From Polaribacter sp. KT25b (GTDB lineage: Bacteria > Bacteroidota > Bacteroidia > Flavobacteriales > Flavobacteriaceae): 64,000 nt of DNA. The stretch lies in assembly GCF_900105145.1 (NCBI RefSeq), contig NZ_LT629752.1:3229501-3293500 (forward strand), read 5' to 3'. Positions 1-8,348 of the stretch are shown here, piece by piece. The stretch's first letter is position 1, and each line of letters starts with the position of its first letter. The notes under the pieces are model-generated. The model saw only the letters and a program-made list of their open reading frames with translations, ran no database searches and was not told the origin of the DNA. The translations under genes and the position numbers were made by a program.

Positions 1-71
1 TTTTTTTCAGAATACCTCAATGTTATTAAAAAGTAACTAAAAAAATTTAAGATTAAATGATTGTTAAGAAC

Positions 72-103
72 TTGTCTTTATAATAGAATTATCTGTATTT
101 TTG
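72..103 (+). promoter_or_regulatory. Promoter of the response regulator/kinase pair
   Basis: TTG at 72-74 is followed after 21 nt by TATTTTTG at 96-103. This fits the Bacteroidota primary-sigma pattern (TTG or TTTG, about 20 nt, TAnnTTTG). The predicted start near 108 would give a leader of about 18 nt before the ATG at 126. Assigned from sequence pattern only. Confidence 0.55.
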
Positions 104-125
104 ATATTTAATTTTCAAAAAGATT

Positions 126-821
126 ATGAATAAAAGTGATATTAAAATCTTATTAGTTGATGATGAACCAGATATCTTAGAGATTGTTGGGTATAATCTT
201 AAAAATGAAGGATATCAAGTTTTTACTGCCGAAAATGGCCTACAAGCAATTAAAGCTGCAAAAAAAAATACCCCTCATTTAATTTTATTAGATATCATGA
301 TGCCAGAAATGGATGGGATTGAAGCTTGTGAAAAAATTAGAAAAATAAAATCATTAGAAAATGTAATTATTTCATTTTTAACAGCTAGAGGAGAAGACTA
401 CTCTCAAGTTGCTGGTTTTGAAGCTGGTGCAGACGACTACATTACAAAACCTATTAAACCAAAAGTTTTAGTAAGCAAGGTAAAATCTTTATTAAGAAGA
501 CTAAAAAATGAAGAGGAAAGTGATGAAACTTTTAAAGTGGGAGACATTGTTATTGATAGAGATGAATATGTTGTTTATAAAGCAGGAACTAAAATTTCGC
601 TTCCAAGAAAAGAATTTGAACTTTTTTCTTTGCTAACTTCTAAACCAGGAAAAGTTTTTAAAAGAGAAGTTATTTTAGATACCGTTTGGGGAAACGAAGT
701 TGTTGTTGGCGGAAGAACAATTGATGTTCATATTAGAAAACTTCGTGAAAAAATTGGTGATGACCATTTTAAAACTGTAAAAGGAGTTGGTTATAAGTTT
801 GTTTTAGAAGGCGCAGAATAA
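126..821 (+). CDS. OmpR/PhoB-family response regulator
   Basis: Cytoplasmic DNA-binding response regulator of 231 residues, the normal length for the family. The receiver domain (about 5-120) shows the acidic pair D12-D13, phosphoacceptor D56 in LLDIMMP, switch T86 and K108 in the TKP motif. The C-terminal winged helix (about 135-228) ends with the family-typical GRTIDVHIRKLREKIG and VKGVGYKF segments. The next gene is a histidine kinase starting 10 nt downstream on the same strand, so the two almost certainly form a cognate pair in one transcript. In Bacteroidota such pairs are often PhoBR- or RprXY-like; the stimulus cannot be read from the sequence. The start is an ATG shortly behind a good promoter. 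Confidence 0.95.
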   Translation: MNKSDIKILLVDDEPDILEIVGYNLKNEGYQVFTAENGLQAIKAAKKNTPHLILLDIMMPEMDGIEACEKIRKIKSLENVIISFLTARGEDYSQVAGFEAGADDYITKPIKPKVLVSKVKSLLRRLKNEEESDETFKVGDIVIDRDEYVVYKAGTKISLPRKEFELFSLLTSKPGKVFKREVILDTVWGNEVVVGGRTIDVHIRKLREKIGDDHFKTVKGVGYKFVLEGAE

Positions 822-831
822 CAAACATAAT

Positions 832-1872
832 TTGAAAACAAAAAAAACATATTCGTATGCTCTTTGGTCTGCAGTGTATTTAACATTGCTTTCTGTAATT
901 ATAACAGCTATATGCTATTTTTTTATAAGCTCACATTCTAATGTTTTTACTATTATTATTTCTATTCTTTCTCTTTTCTTTATTTCTTTTTTAATTATTC
1001 AATATAGAACAGAACACTTTATCTACAGACGTTTAAAAAAAATATATGAAGATATTTCATTTTTAAATGTAAAGGATTTAAAAAAAGAAAGTGCTACAAC
1101 AGACATTGAAATACTTTCTAGAAAAATGGAAAAATTTGTAGAAGGTAAACGACTAGAAATAAAAAATCTAACCGAAATAGATTCTTTTAGACGTGATTTT
1201 TTAGGTAATGTTGCCCACGAGCTAAAAACACCACTTTTTACTGTACAAGGTTATATTTTAACGCTAATAGAAGGCGCTGTTAATGACAAACAAATACGCA
1301 TGAAGTATTTAGACAGAGCTAATAAGGGCGTAGAAAGATTGGTGGCTGTTATTAAAGATTTAGACATGATTACTAAATTGGAAAATGATGGCATGAAAAT
1401 AAATTTTGAAGTTTTTAATATTCTTGAACTCATTCAAAATGTATTTGATTTGTTTGAGATGAAGGCAAAAAAAAGAAACATCACACTTCAATTTGATAAA
1501 ATTTATGAGTTCCCTGTTTTTGTAAAAGCAGATTCAGAAAAAATAGAACAAGTACTTATTAACCTTGTTGTTAACTCCATAAAATATGGAAAACCAAACG
1601 GAACAACAATCGTTGGTGTAGAAAGCTATAATAATAAAAAATTTATTGTAAAAGTAATAGACGACGGAGAAGGCGTAAAAAAAATACACCTTCCACGTTT
1701 ATTTGAACGTTTCTACAGAGTAGACCAAAGTAGATCTAGAGAACAAGGCGGTTCTGGTTTAGGGCTTTCTATTGTTAAACATATTATAGAAGCTCATAAT
1801 GAAAACATCTTTCTAAAAAGCACCTACGGCAAAGGTTCTGAGTTTTCTTTTACAATAGAAAAAGCGAGATAG
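832..1872 (+). CDS. Membrane sensor histidine kinase (PhoR-like)
   Basis: Partner of the upstream response regulator. The most upstream start is TTG at 832, giving 346 residues. Two closely spaced membrane segments (about 9-32 and 38-57) leave almost no periplasmic loop, so sensing is probably within the membrane or through a partner, not an extracellular ligand domain. HisKA carries the phosphoacceptor H129 in VAHELKTPL. The ATPase domain follows, with the N box (LINLVVNSIKYG), G1 box (DDGEGV), F box (FERFYRVDQSR) and G2 box (GSGLGLSIV). Only 10 nt separate it from the regulator gene. It ends convergently with purD, with 9 nt between the stop codons and no obvious hairpin. Non-ATG starts are frequent in such short-gap operons, but the exact start remains uncertain. 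Confidence 0.92.
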   Translation: MKTKKTYSYALWSAVYLTLLSVIITAICYFFISSHSNVFTIIISILSLFFISFLIIQYRTEHFIYRRLKKIYEDISFLNVKDLKKESATTDIEILSRKMEKFVEGKRLEIKNLTEIDSFRRDFLGNVAHELKTPLFTVQGYILTLIEGAVNDKQIRMKYLDRANKGVERLVAVIKDLDMITKLENDGMKINFEVFNILELIQNVFDLFEMKAKKRNITLQFDKIYEFPVFVKADSEKIEQVLINLVVNSIKYGKPNGTTIVGVESYNNKKFIVKVIDDGEGVKKIHLPRLFERFYRVDQSRSREQGGSGLGLSIVKHIIEAHNENIFLKSTYGKGSEFSFTIEKAR

Positions 1873-1881
1873 TTTTAAATC

Positions 1882-3156
1882 TTAAACTAAATCAAAACCA
1901 ATATCTTTTCTAAAATTCATTTTATCAAAATGAATTTTATCAATGCTATTATAACTTTTTTCTAAAGCTTCTTCTATAGTATTTCCAAAAGAAGTAATTG
2001 CCATAACTCTACCTCCGCTTGTTACAACTTTATCGTCTTTAATAGTTGTGCCCGCATGAAAAACAATAGATTCATCAACAGTATCAAAACCAGTAATTTC
2101 TTTGTTTTTTTCATACGCTTCAGGATATCCGCCAGAAACTAACATAATTGTAGTTGCTGTTTTATCCGTTACAGAAAAAGATTTTTTATCTAAAGTTTGA
2201 TTTGCAACACCTTCAAATAACTCAAATAAATCAGACTCGATTCTAGGCAAAACAACTTCGGTTTCTGGATCTCCCATTCTTACATTATATTCAACTACAG
2301 AAGGATTTCCATTATCATTCATTAATCCGATAAAAATAAAACCTCTATAATCAATTCCATCTTTTTGTAAACCGTCAATTGTTGGTTTTACTACTAATTC
2401 TTCTACTTTATCCAAAAAAGCTTTATCAGCAAATGGCACTGGAGAAATAGCTCCCATTCCACCAGTATTTAAACCAGTATCTCCTTCTCCAATTCTTTTA
2501 TAATCTTTTGCTGATGGTAAAATTTTATAGTTTTTTCCATCTGTTAAGACAAACACAGACAATTCTATTCCTTTTAAAAACTCTTCAATAACAACTGTTG
2601 TTGATGCTTCTCCAAATTTCTGATTAGAAACCATTTCTTCTAATTCTGTTTTAGCTTCATCCAAAGAATTTATAATTAAAACACCTTTTCCTGCTGCTAA
2701 ACCATCTGCTTTTAAAACGAAAGGCGGATCTAAAGTTTCTAAAAAAGCAAAACCTTGCGTTAAATTATCTTTTGTAAATGATTGATACCTTGCAGTTGGC
2801 ACACCATGTTTTTGCATAAATTGTTTAGAAAAATCTTTTGAACCCTCTAACAAAGCACCGTCTTTTTTTGGACCAATAACCGGAATGTTTTTCAACTCAT
2901 TATCTTCTAAAAAGAAATCGTGAACACCTTCTACCAAAGGCACTTCTGGACCAACAACAACCATTTTAATATCGTTCTCTAAAACAGTTTTTTTAATCGC
3001 TATAAAATCAGAAACACTAATATTAATATTTGTTGCAATTTTGTGAGTTCCTGCATTTCCAGGAGCCACAAATATTTGATTAATCTTGTTGCTTTTTAGT
3101 AGTTTTAAAGTAAAGGCATGTTCTCTACCTCCAGAACCTAAAATAAGTACATTCAT
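1882..3156 (-). CDS. purD: Phosphoribosylamine-glycine ligase (GARS)
   Basis: Second step of de novo purine synthesis: ATP-dependent ligation of glycine to 5-phosphoribosylamine in the cytoplasm. The 424-residue length is standard for a monofunctional PurD. The N-terminal glycine-rich LILGSGGREHA motif, the ATP-grasp segment around VLKADGLAAGKGV, the NTGGMGAISP loop and the metal-binding GDPETEVVLPR region are all present. It is monocistronic: the neighbour on its 3' side is convergent, and the upstream gene on the same strand is separated by 150 nt that include its own promoter and a likely terminator. The ATG start at 3156 is supported by the promoter 23 nt upstream. Confidence 0.97.
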   Translation of the reverse strand: MNVLILGSGGREHAFTLKLLKSNKINQIFVAPGNAGTHKIATNINISVSDFIAIKKTVLENDIKMVVVGPEVPLVEGVHDFFLEDNELKNIPVIGPKKDGALLEGSKDFSKQFMQKHGVPTARYQSFTKDNLTQGFAFLETLDPPFVLKADGLAAGKGVLIINSLDEAKTELEEMVSNQKFGEASTTVVIEEFLKGIELSVFVLTDGKNYKILPSAKDYKRIGEGDTGLNTGGMGAISPVPFADKAFLDKVEELVVKPTIDGLQKDGIDYRGFIFIGLMNDNGNPSVVEYNVRMGDPETEVVLPRIESDLFELFEGVANQTLDKKSFSVTDKTATTIMLVSGGYPEAYEKNKEITGFDTVDESIVFHAGTTIKDDKVVTSGGRVMAITSFGNTIEEALEKSYNSIDKIHFDKMNFRKDIGFDLV

Positions 3157-3178
3157 GTGTGTTGTGTTGTTATGATTG

Positions 3179-3209
3179 CAAATATATTTTAAATTCTTTG
3201 GATACTCAA
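3179..3209 (-). promoter_or_regulatory. purD promoter
   Basis: On the minus strand a TTG (plus 3207-3209) is followed after 20 nt by TATATTTG (plus 3179-3186), a perfect TAnnTTTG -7 element. The predicted start near 3174 leaves a leader of about 18 nt. No purine riboswitch fits in that length. Confidence 0.6.
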
Positions 3210-3256
3210 TTTAATAGGAAAGTCAATTTAGATTTTTAATTAAAATTACCATTTTT

Positions 3257-3286
3257 AAAAACACATAACTACAGATGTAGTGTGTT
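3257..3286 (-). terminator. Possible terminator of the polysaccharide operon
   Basis: Plus 3260-3286 folds on the minus strand: ACTACA pairs with TGTAGT across a 2-nt loop, extended by AACAC/GTGTT past a 3-nt bulge. On the minus strand a run of five T follows. It lies directly after the last sugar-transferase gene (stop at 3307). The bulge makes it less certain than the other terminators in the window. Confidence 0.45.
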
Positions 3287-3306
3287 AAAGATTAAAATAC
3301 AGTAAC

Positions 3307-4665
3307 TTAATATGCTTTTTCTTCTTTGATGAAAACTTTAAAAAAAGTTTGAGCAATTATTTTAATATCTAAAAAAAACGACCAATTTTCTATATAAAAA
3401 ATATCTAAACGCACTCTGTTTTTAATATCTGATTTTTTGACCACTTCTCCTCTATAACCACTAATTTGAGCCAAACCAGTTATACCTGGCTTAACGGAGT
3501 TTCTTAATAAATAATTATCAACTTCATTTATAAATTTTTTTGAATGAAGATTCATGTGAGGTCTTGGACCTACAATGCTCATATCTCCTAACAAAACATT
3601 AAAAAATTGCGGAAACTCATCCAAACTTGTTTTTCTTAAAAATGCACCAACTTTTGTTATTCTTTTATCATTTTTTGTTGCTGATACTTTATCTGCATCA
3701 TTATTAACTTTCATGGATCTTAACTTATAACATAAAAATTGAGTACCATCTATACCTTCTCTTTTTTGTTTAAAAAACAAAGGTCCTTTAGAGTCTAATC
3801 TAATAACTAACCATAAAAGAGGAAGCATCCAAGTTAAAACAAATATACAAACGAAAGCAGAACAAAAAATATCCAAAACTCTTTTAACAATATGTGTCTC
3901 AATTTTTTCAAAAGGTAATGGTTTCGGTTTTAAAATTGGAACAGTTCCAAAATATTCTAGAACAAGTTCTTTACTATAAATAGCATTATTTTCTGGCATC
4001 AATCTTAATTCCAAATCATTTTCCTCAGCATATTTGCTTATTTTAATTAACATACTTGTACTAATCTCTGCCGGATCACAATATATTTCATCTATATCAT
4101 TTTCTTCAATATATTTAAAACCTGTTTTTATATGACCTAAATAGTATTTTGACTCATATTCTTTAGATGAAAAAAAACCAATATATCTATAACCAAAATC
4201 ATTTTTAAAATGAAATAGGTTTTCTAATTTTTTTGAAGAATAAATTTCACCAAAATGAACAACGTTTCTATAATTATTACCTTTAGATCTATAGTTTCTG
4301 CGTAAAAAGAAAATTAAAACTTTAAAGAATGTAATAAGAATTATAGTTAACGAGAAAATTAAAATTTGATTCCCTACCAATTCTCCTTCTTCAAAAACTG
4401 TAAAATAACTTAAATAGGCTAGTGAAAAAACAAAAAATTGTGAGAGCAAAAGCGAAAATAACTTACTTGTCTGCGTATATCTATAAACTTTATAAAATTT
4501 AGTGTAATAAGATATTATTAACCAAGAAATTGAAATATAAAGAAGAAAAGAAAAATTTAAATACTTTTCATCAGAAACTGAATATACTACAACATTAAGT
4601 ACTAGCAAATCAATTAAGATTATTAAAGCTCTTATAAATATGGATTTTTTATGTTTCAAATTCAA
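3307..4665 (-). CDS. Undecaprenyl-phosphate sugar-phosphate transferase (WcaJ/WbaP-like), copy A
   Basis: Polyprenyl glycosylphosphotransferase that starts a repeat unit by moving a sugar-1-phosphate onto undecaprenyl phosphate at the inner membrane. The 452 residues comprise about four N-terminal membrane segments (roughly 10-115), a soluble CoA-binding-like middle domain (about 130-250), one more membrane segment (about 262-290) and the catalytic C-terminal domain. The catalytic domain has GPLFFKQKREG, YKLRSM, LRKTSLDEFPQFFNVL, MSIVGPRPH and KPGITGLAQISGYRG. It is a close paralogue of the gene at 5790-7145, with near-identical 3' ends. It stands alone, 350 nt after the GT2 gene, so it may have its own promoter or be a second initiating enzyme for another glycan. 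The sugar specificity cannot be read. Confidence 0.9.
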   Translation of the reverse strand: MNLKHKKSIFIRALIILIDLLVLNVVVYSVSDEKYLNFSFLLYISISWLIISYYTKFYKVYRYTQTSKLFSLLLSQFFVFSLAYLSYFTVFEEGELVGNQILIFSLTIILITFFKVLIFFLRRNYRSKGNNYRNVVHFGEIYSSKKLENLFHFKNDFGYRYIGFFSSKEYESKYYLGHIKTGFKYIEENDIDEIYCDPAEISTSMLIKISKYAEENDLELRLMPENNAIYSKELVLEYFGTVPILKPKPLPFEKIETHIVKRVLDIFCSAFVCIFVLTWMLPLLWLVIRLDSKGPLFFKQKREGIDGTQFLCYKLRSMKVNNDADKVSATKNDKRITKVGAFLRKTSLDEFPQFFNVLLGDMSIVGPRPHMNLHSKKFINEVDNYLLRNSVKPGITGLAQISGYRGEVVKKSDIKNRVRLDIFYIENWSFFLDIKIIAQTFFKVFIKEEKAY

Positions 4666-5015
4666 AATTCTTTCTTTTCTAAATAGTAATAAAAACTACT
4701 AGAAACTTTTCTTCATAGCAAAAGAAATGTTTCTGTTAAACAGACTACTAATATGAGAATTATAAAGTGAAATAAAAAATAATCTATAAAATTATTCACC
4801 AAATTTTAGAGAAAATGATAAAACCAACAACAAAAACACGTATTATAATTACATCCAAATTAGAAAAACCCAATATGAGTTCGAAATTATTTAAAGAATA
4901 ATTAAAAATATGTTTTCCTTTTATTTTAAGACAAATAAAGGCTTAAAATGTAAAATTGAAGCTACTAAATTCTTTTTTATTTAAAATTAAGTAATTATTT
5001 TGTACAATAAAAAAG
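4666..5015. other. 350-nt AT-rich intergenic stretch
   Basis: This gap separates GT2 from the second sugar transferase and breaks the otherwise tightly packed cluster. No convincing coding sequence is visible; the longest ATG frame I found on the plus strand is 27 codons (4815) and has no support. It contains a small inverted repeat, TCTGTT-A-AACAGA, at 4732-4744. I could not find a good TAnnTTTG promoter for the gene at 3307. It may be remnant DNA from a duplication or deletion between the two paralogous transferases. Confidence 0.5.
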
Positions 5016-5786
5016 CTAAAAACCCCACTTAACAAAATATTTAATTACTGATGAAGAATGTCTTAAAAATAATTTTAAGTCTTTTGCTGAACCTTGTTTT
5101 AAAACATGAAAAATTACTTCCTCTGGATAGTAAAGTTTCTTTTTATCTAATTGATCAATTTTTCTACAAATATCTACATCTTCCATGTATAAAAAATAAC
5201 GTTCATCAAATCCTTTTATTTTAACAAAATCGTCGGTTCTATATAGTTGGAAACAACCAGCAAGGTACTCGGCAAAAAATGAATTTGTTAAATCTTTATC
5301 TTTATATTGACCCTTAAAAACAGCTGGCTTAAACAATGGCTTTACAAAAGGAAATCTTCTAGCTACCAATTCTAAAAAATGAGGATATCTTCTACATGAA
5401 TATTGATGTTCTCCGCTTGGAAACAAAACTTTTGGGGCAATCATTGAAAGACTTTCATCTTTACTTAATTCTAAAATTAAATTAGGGATAACAGTTTTCT
5501 CAAAATTAACATCAGGATTTAATACTAAGTGATAATTTGAATTATTTTTAATTCTATCTATAACTATATTATGACCTGCACCGAAACCAATATTTTTACC
5601 AACAGCAATATATTCTACATCCTTTTGATTAAAAATATTTTGAAAACGCTTTTTATTTGTGTTATCTATTAAGTAGAGTTTCTTTTTTAATGGCACATTT
5701 AAAAAAGCATTAATAGTACTTGTTAGTTCTTCTAAATTCTCATTGTATAATACAATTGACGCTGATAAATCGAGTATTTCTTTCAT
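5016..5786 (-). CDS. GT2-family glycosyltransferase (rhamnosyltransferase-like)
   Basis: Cytoplasmic glycosyltransferase with a GT-A fold, 256 residues, adding a sugar to the lipid-linked repeat unit. The N-terminus has the GT2 strand (DLSASIVLYNENLEEL). NIGFGAGHN and the metal-binding LNPDVNF follow near residues 85-115, and YLYMEDVDICRKI near residue 200 is typical of rhamnosyltransferase-type members. dTDP-sugar genes (rfbBAC) in the same cluster agree with a rhamnose-type donor, but this is inference. It starts 3 nt after the stop of the sugar transferase at 5790-7145, so it is co-transcribed. The C-terminal end is short, with no membrane anchor. Acceptor and linkage are unknown. Confidence 0.85.
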   Translation of the reverse strand: MKEILDLSASIVLYNENLEELTSTINAFLNVPLKKKLYLIDNTNKKRFQNIFNQKDVEYIAVGKNIGFGAGHNIVIDRIKNNSNYHLVLNPDVNFEKTVIPNLILELSKDESLSMIAPKVLFPSGEHQYSCRRYPHFLELVARRFPFVKPLFKPAVFKGQYKDKDLTNSFFAEYLAGCFQLYRTDDFVKIKGFDERYFLYMEDVDICRKIDQLDKKKLYYPEEVIFHVLKQGSAKDLKLFLRHSSSVIKYFVKWGF

Positions 5787-5789
5787 TTA

Positions 5790-7145
5790 TTAATATGCCT
5801 TTTCATCTCCTTTAAAAGCGTTAAGTATTGTTTTAATAATTATTTTAATATCTAAAAGAAAAGACCAGTTTTCTATATAAAAAATATCTAAACGCACTCT
5901 GTTTTTAATATCTGATCTTTTTTGCACCTCTCCTCTATAACCACTAATTTGCGCTAAACCAGTTATACCTGGCTTTACAATATGCCTTTTTAAATAATCT
6001 TCTACTTCCTTTTGATATTCTAAAGAAAGACTTTCTATGTGTGGTCTAGGCCCAACTACACTCATATTACCAAGTAAAACATTAAAGAATTGAGGCAACT
6101 CATCCATACTTGTTTTTCTTAAAAATGCACCAATTTTGGTTACTCTTTCATCATTTTTTGTTGCGTGTACCTTATGAGATAAATCATTAATTCTCATAGA
6201 CCTAAATTTATAACATATAAAATGATCTCCATTTAAGCCTTCTCTGTCTTGTTTAAAAATTAATGGACCTTTAGATTCTAATTTTACTAAAACCCAAAGA
6301 ATTGGTATTAACCAAGAGAGTATTAGTATAGACACAAGTAAAGAAAATATTATATCAAATATCCTTTTAATATAAAAATTTTCTGAAAACTCGAAAGGAA
6401 GTCTGTTTACATTTAAAACCATTAAAGCATCATCATAATACTCTACACTCTGGTTTTTTGAATATAATTCTATTGAATCTGGAATTAACTTTAATGTTAT
6501 ATTTTGTTCTGTCGCAAACTTATTTATTTTTTTAATTTGCTCTTTTGTTAAAACTGGTAAAGAGCAATAAATCTCATCAACTTCATTTTTCTTTGCATAA
6601 ATAAAAACATCTTCTAAATCACCTAAATATTCTTTGTTCTTGTATTCTTTGTTTGAAAAAAAACCAAGATAATTATATCCTAAATTAGATTTACTCTTAA
6701 ATAGTTTAATAATATTTTTAGCTGATTGATCAAATCCTAAAACTATAGTTGTTCTTAGATTGTTTCCAAAAGATCTATATTTTTTTAACAGAAACAGCCA
6801 AAGTATCTTAATGACTGATATACTTATAATTATACTTACTAAAACTAAAAACTGATAATCTACAACTTGACCTTCTCTAAAGATTCCAAAAAAAGCAAAA
6901 TACCCTAATATAAAAACAAAAAATTGTTTAACTAAAAGACTCAACACTCTTAAAAGTCTGGTAAATCTAAATACTTTATAGAAACCTAATAAATAAGAAG
7001 AAATTATCCAAAAAAATGATATATAAACTAAAAAAAATAGGTTTAGATATTCTGCATCATAAATAAAATAAAAAACCAAGTTAATGATTATTAAATCTAT
7101 AATTAATTGGAAAGGTTTTATTAAGTAGGAATATCTTTTTTTCAA
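5790..7145 (-). CDS. Undecaprenyl-phosphate sugar-phosphate transferase (WcaJ/WbaP-like), copy B
   Basis: Same architecture as the gene at 3307-4665: four N-terminal membrane segments, a soluble middle domain, one further membrane segment, and a catalytic bacterial sugar-transferase domain. Visible motifs are GPLIFKQDREG, YKFRSM, LRKTSMDELPQFFNVL, MSVVGPRPH and KPGITGLAQISGYRG. Length is 451 residues. It initiates repeat-unit assembly on undecaprenyl phosphate. Being inside the tight gene run, it is the more likely initiator for this locus. Its last residues (GDEKAY) and those of copy A (EEKAY) are nearly the same. An 84-nt gap separates it from the GT4 gene upstream. A plain ATG start at 7145 is used. 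Confidence 0.9.
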   Translation of the reverse strand: MKKRYSYLIKPFQLIIDLIIINLVFYFIYDAEYLNLFFLVYISFFWIISSYLLGFYKVFRFTRLLRVLSLLVKQFFVFILGYFAFFGIFREGQVVDYQFLVLVSIIISISVIKILWLFLLKKYRSFGNNLRTTIVLGFDQSAKNIIKLFKSKSNLGYNYLGFFSNKEYKNKEYLGDLEDVFIYAKKNEVDEIYCSLPVLTKEQIKKINKFATEQNITLKLIPDSIELYSKNQSVEYYDDALMVLNVNRLPFEFSENFYIKRIFDIIFSLLVSILILSWLIPILWVLVKLESKGPLIFKQDREGLNGDHFICYKFRSMRINDLSHKVHATKNDERVTKIGAFLRKTSMDELPQFFNVLLGNMSVVGPRPHIESLSLEYQKEVEDYLKRHIVKPGITGLAQISGYRGEVQKRSDIKNRVRLDIFYIENWSFLLDIKIIIKTILNAFKGDEKAY

Positions 7146-7229
7146 ACTTTTTTTTATTGTGGAGGCAAATATATTGCATTATTCAAAAAAATTACAAAAT
7201 CATTTTATGAATTTTATTTTTTTTTAGAA

Positions 7230-8348
7230 TTACTTTATAAAAGAGAGATATATTTTTTCTAGTGTTTTTATATTTTTTTTAATATCATAAAAACTTTCAA
7301 ATTCTTTTCTAGCATTTTTTTCCATATCTTTTCTTAAAACAGTGTCAGATAAAATCTTATCAATTTTTTGGGCTAGTTCATCTGCATTTTCATCAACTAA
7401 AAATCCATTATAATTATTTTTTACAAGATCTTTATTTCCATCAACATTTGTTAAAACGCATGGTTTACTTAAAGACAAAGCTTCTAAAACAGCATAAGGT
7501 AAACCTTCATACCTTGAGGAAGAAACAAAAATTAAACTTTTATCTAATATCCCCAAACCTTCACTTCTTTCTAACCAAGGTACTAACGTAATATTTTCGG
7601 AAAGATTATTTGAAAGAATGCTTTTCTTTATTTTATTTAATGTTGGCGAATAAAATCCAACTCCTAAAATAACCAAATGAATGTTTTTTTGAGTTTCTTT
7701 AATTTTTAAAACAGCTTTAATTAAGAGTTCTGTATGTTTCTGATATGAAGGCCTTCCGATAGAACAAATAAAATCTTTTGGAAGCTTAGATAAATATTCG
7801 CTATTTTTTGTTATTATTTCATTTTCTATAGAGTTATTCCAAAGTGTAACGTTATCTTTTTTTATTGATAAATCAACAATAGCTCTATTTAATTCTGATG
7901 TTGAACAAGCTAGAGTTTTAACAGGTAAAAGACCAAAAAAACGTTCAATACTTTTTAATAAAAAGCGTTTACTTTTTGCGTCTGCACTTAAATAAGAATA
8001 TGCATTTGGTGTGTATAAAGTTTTAGTATTTGTGATAAAACCTATAATTCTTCCTAAAATACCACTTTTAGAGCTATGACAATGAATAATATCTGGCTTT
8101 AATTTCTTTACAATTTTAAAAATCCCAATCAAGCATTTTATATCATATATAAAACGAATCTCTCTTTTTAGCTCGCAATGAAAATGATCAATTTTTACAC
8201 CATTGTCATTAACAATATCAATGATATCTTCATTAGTATTACATATAATAGTATTTGAAAATTTTGAGCTATCTAAATATTTAGAAAGCAAAGAAACATA
8301 AACACCTATACCTGCAATAGGTCTTGCAATATGTAAAATTTTTACCAT
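7230..8348 (-). CDS. GT4-family glycosyltransferase
   Basis: Retaining GT-B glycosyltransferase of 372 residues acting on the cytoplasmic face. The N-terminal domain opens with MVKILHIARPIAGIGVYV and contains the PDIIHCHSSKSGILGRI segment typical of GT4. The C-terminal nucleotide-sugar domain has CSIGRPSYQKHTELLIKA and the EX7E motif in YEGLPYAVLEALSLSKP near residue 290. Its ATG abuts the stop of the polymerase-like gene at 8349 with no gap, indicating translational coupling. The family is wide, so the transferred sugar cannot be stated. Confidence 0.9.
   Translation of the reverse strand: MVKILHIARPIAGIGVYVSLLSKYLDSSKFSNTIICNTNEDIIDIVNDNGVKIDHFHCELKREIRFIYDIKCLIGIFKIVKKLKPDIIHCHSSKSGILGRIIGFITNTKTLYTPNAYSYLSADAKSKRFLLKSIERFFGLLPVKTLACSTSELNRAIVDLSIKKDNVTLWNNSIENEIITKNSEYLSKLPKDFICSIGRPSYQKHTELLIKAVLKIKETQKNIHLVILGVGFYSPTLNKIKKSILSNNLSENITLVPWLERSEGLGILDKSLIFVSSSRYEGLPYAVLEALSLSKPCVLTNVDGNKDLVKNNYNGFLVDENADELAQKIDKILSDTVLRKDMEKNARKEFESFYDIKKNIKTLEKIYLSFIK

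Noticed and set aside
4815..4898. 27-codon frame in the 350-nt gap
   Set aside because: No promoter, no spacing support, low-complexity lysine-rich product; expected by chance in AT-rich DNA.
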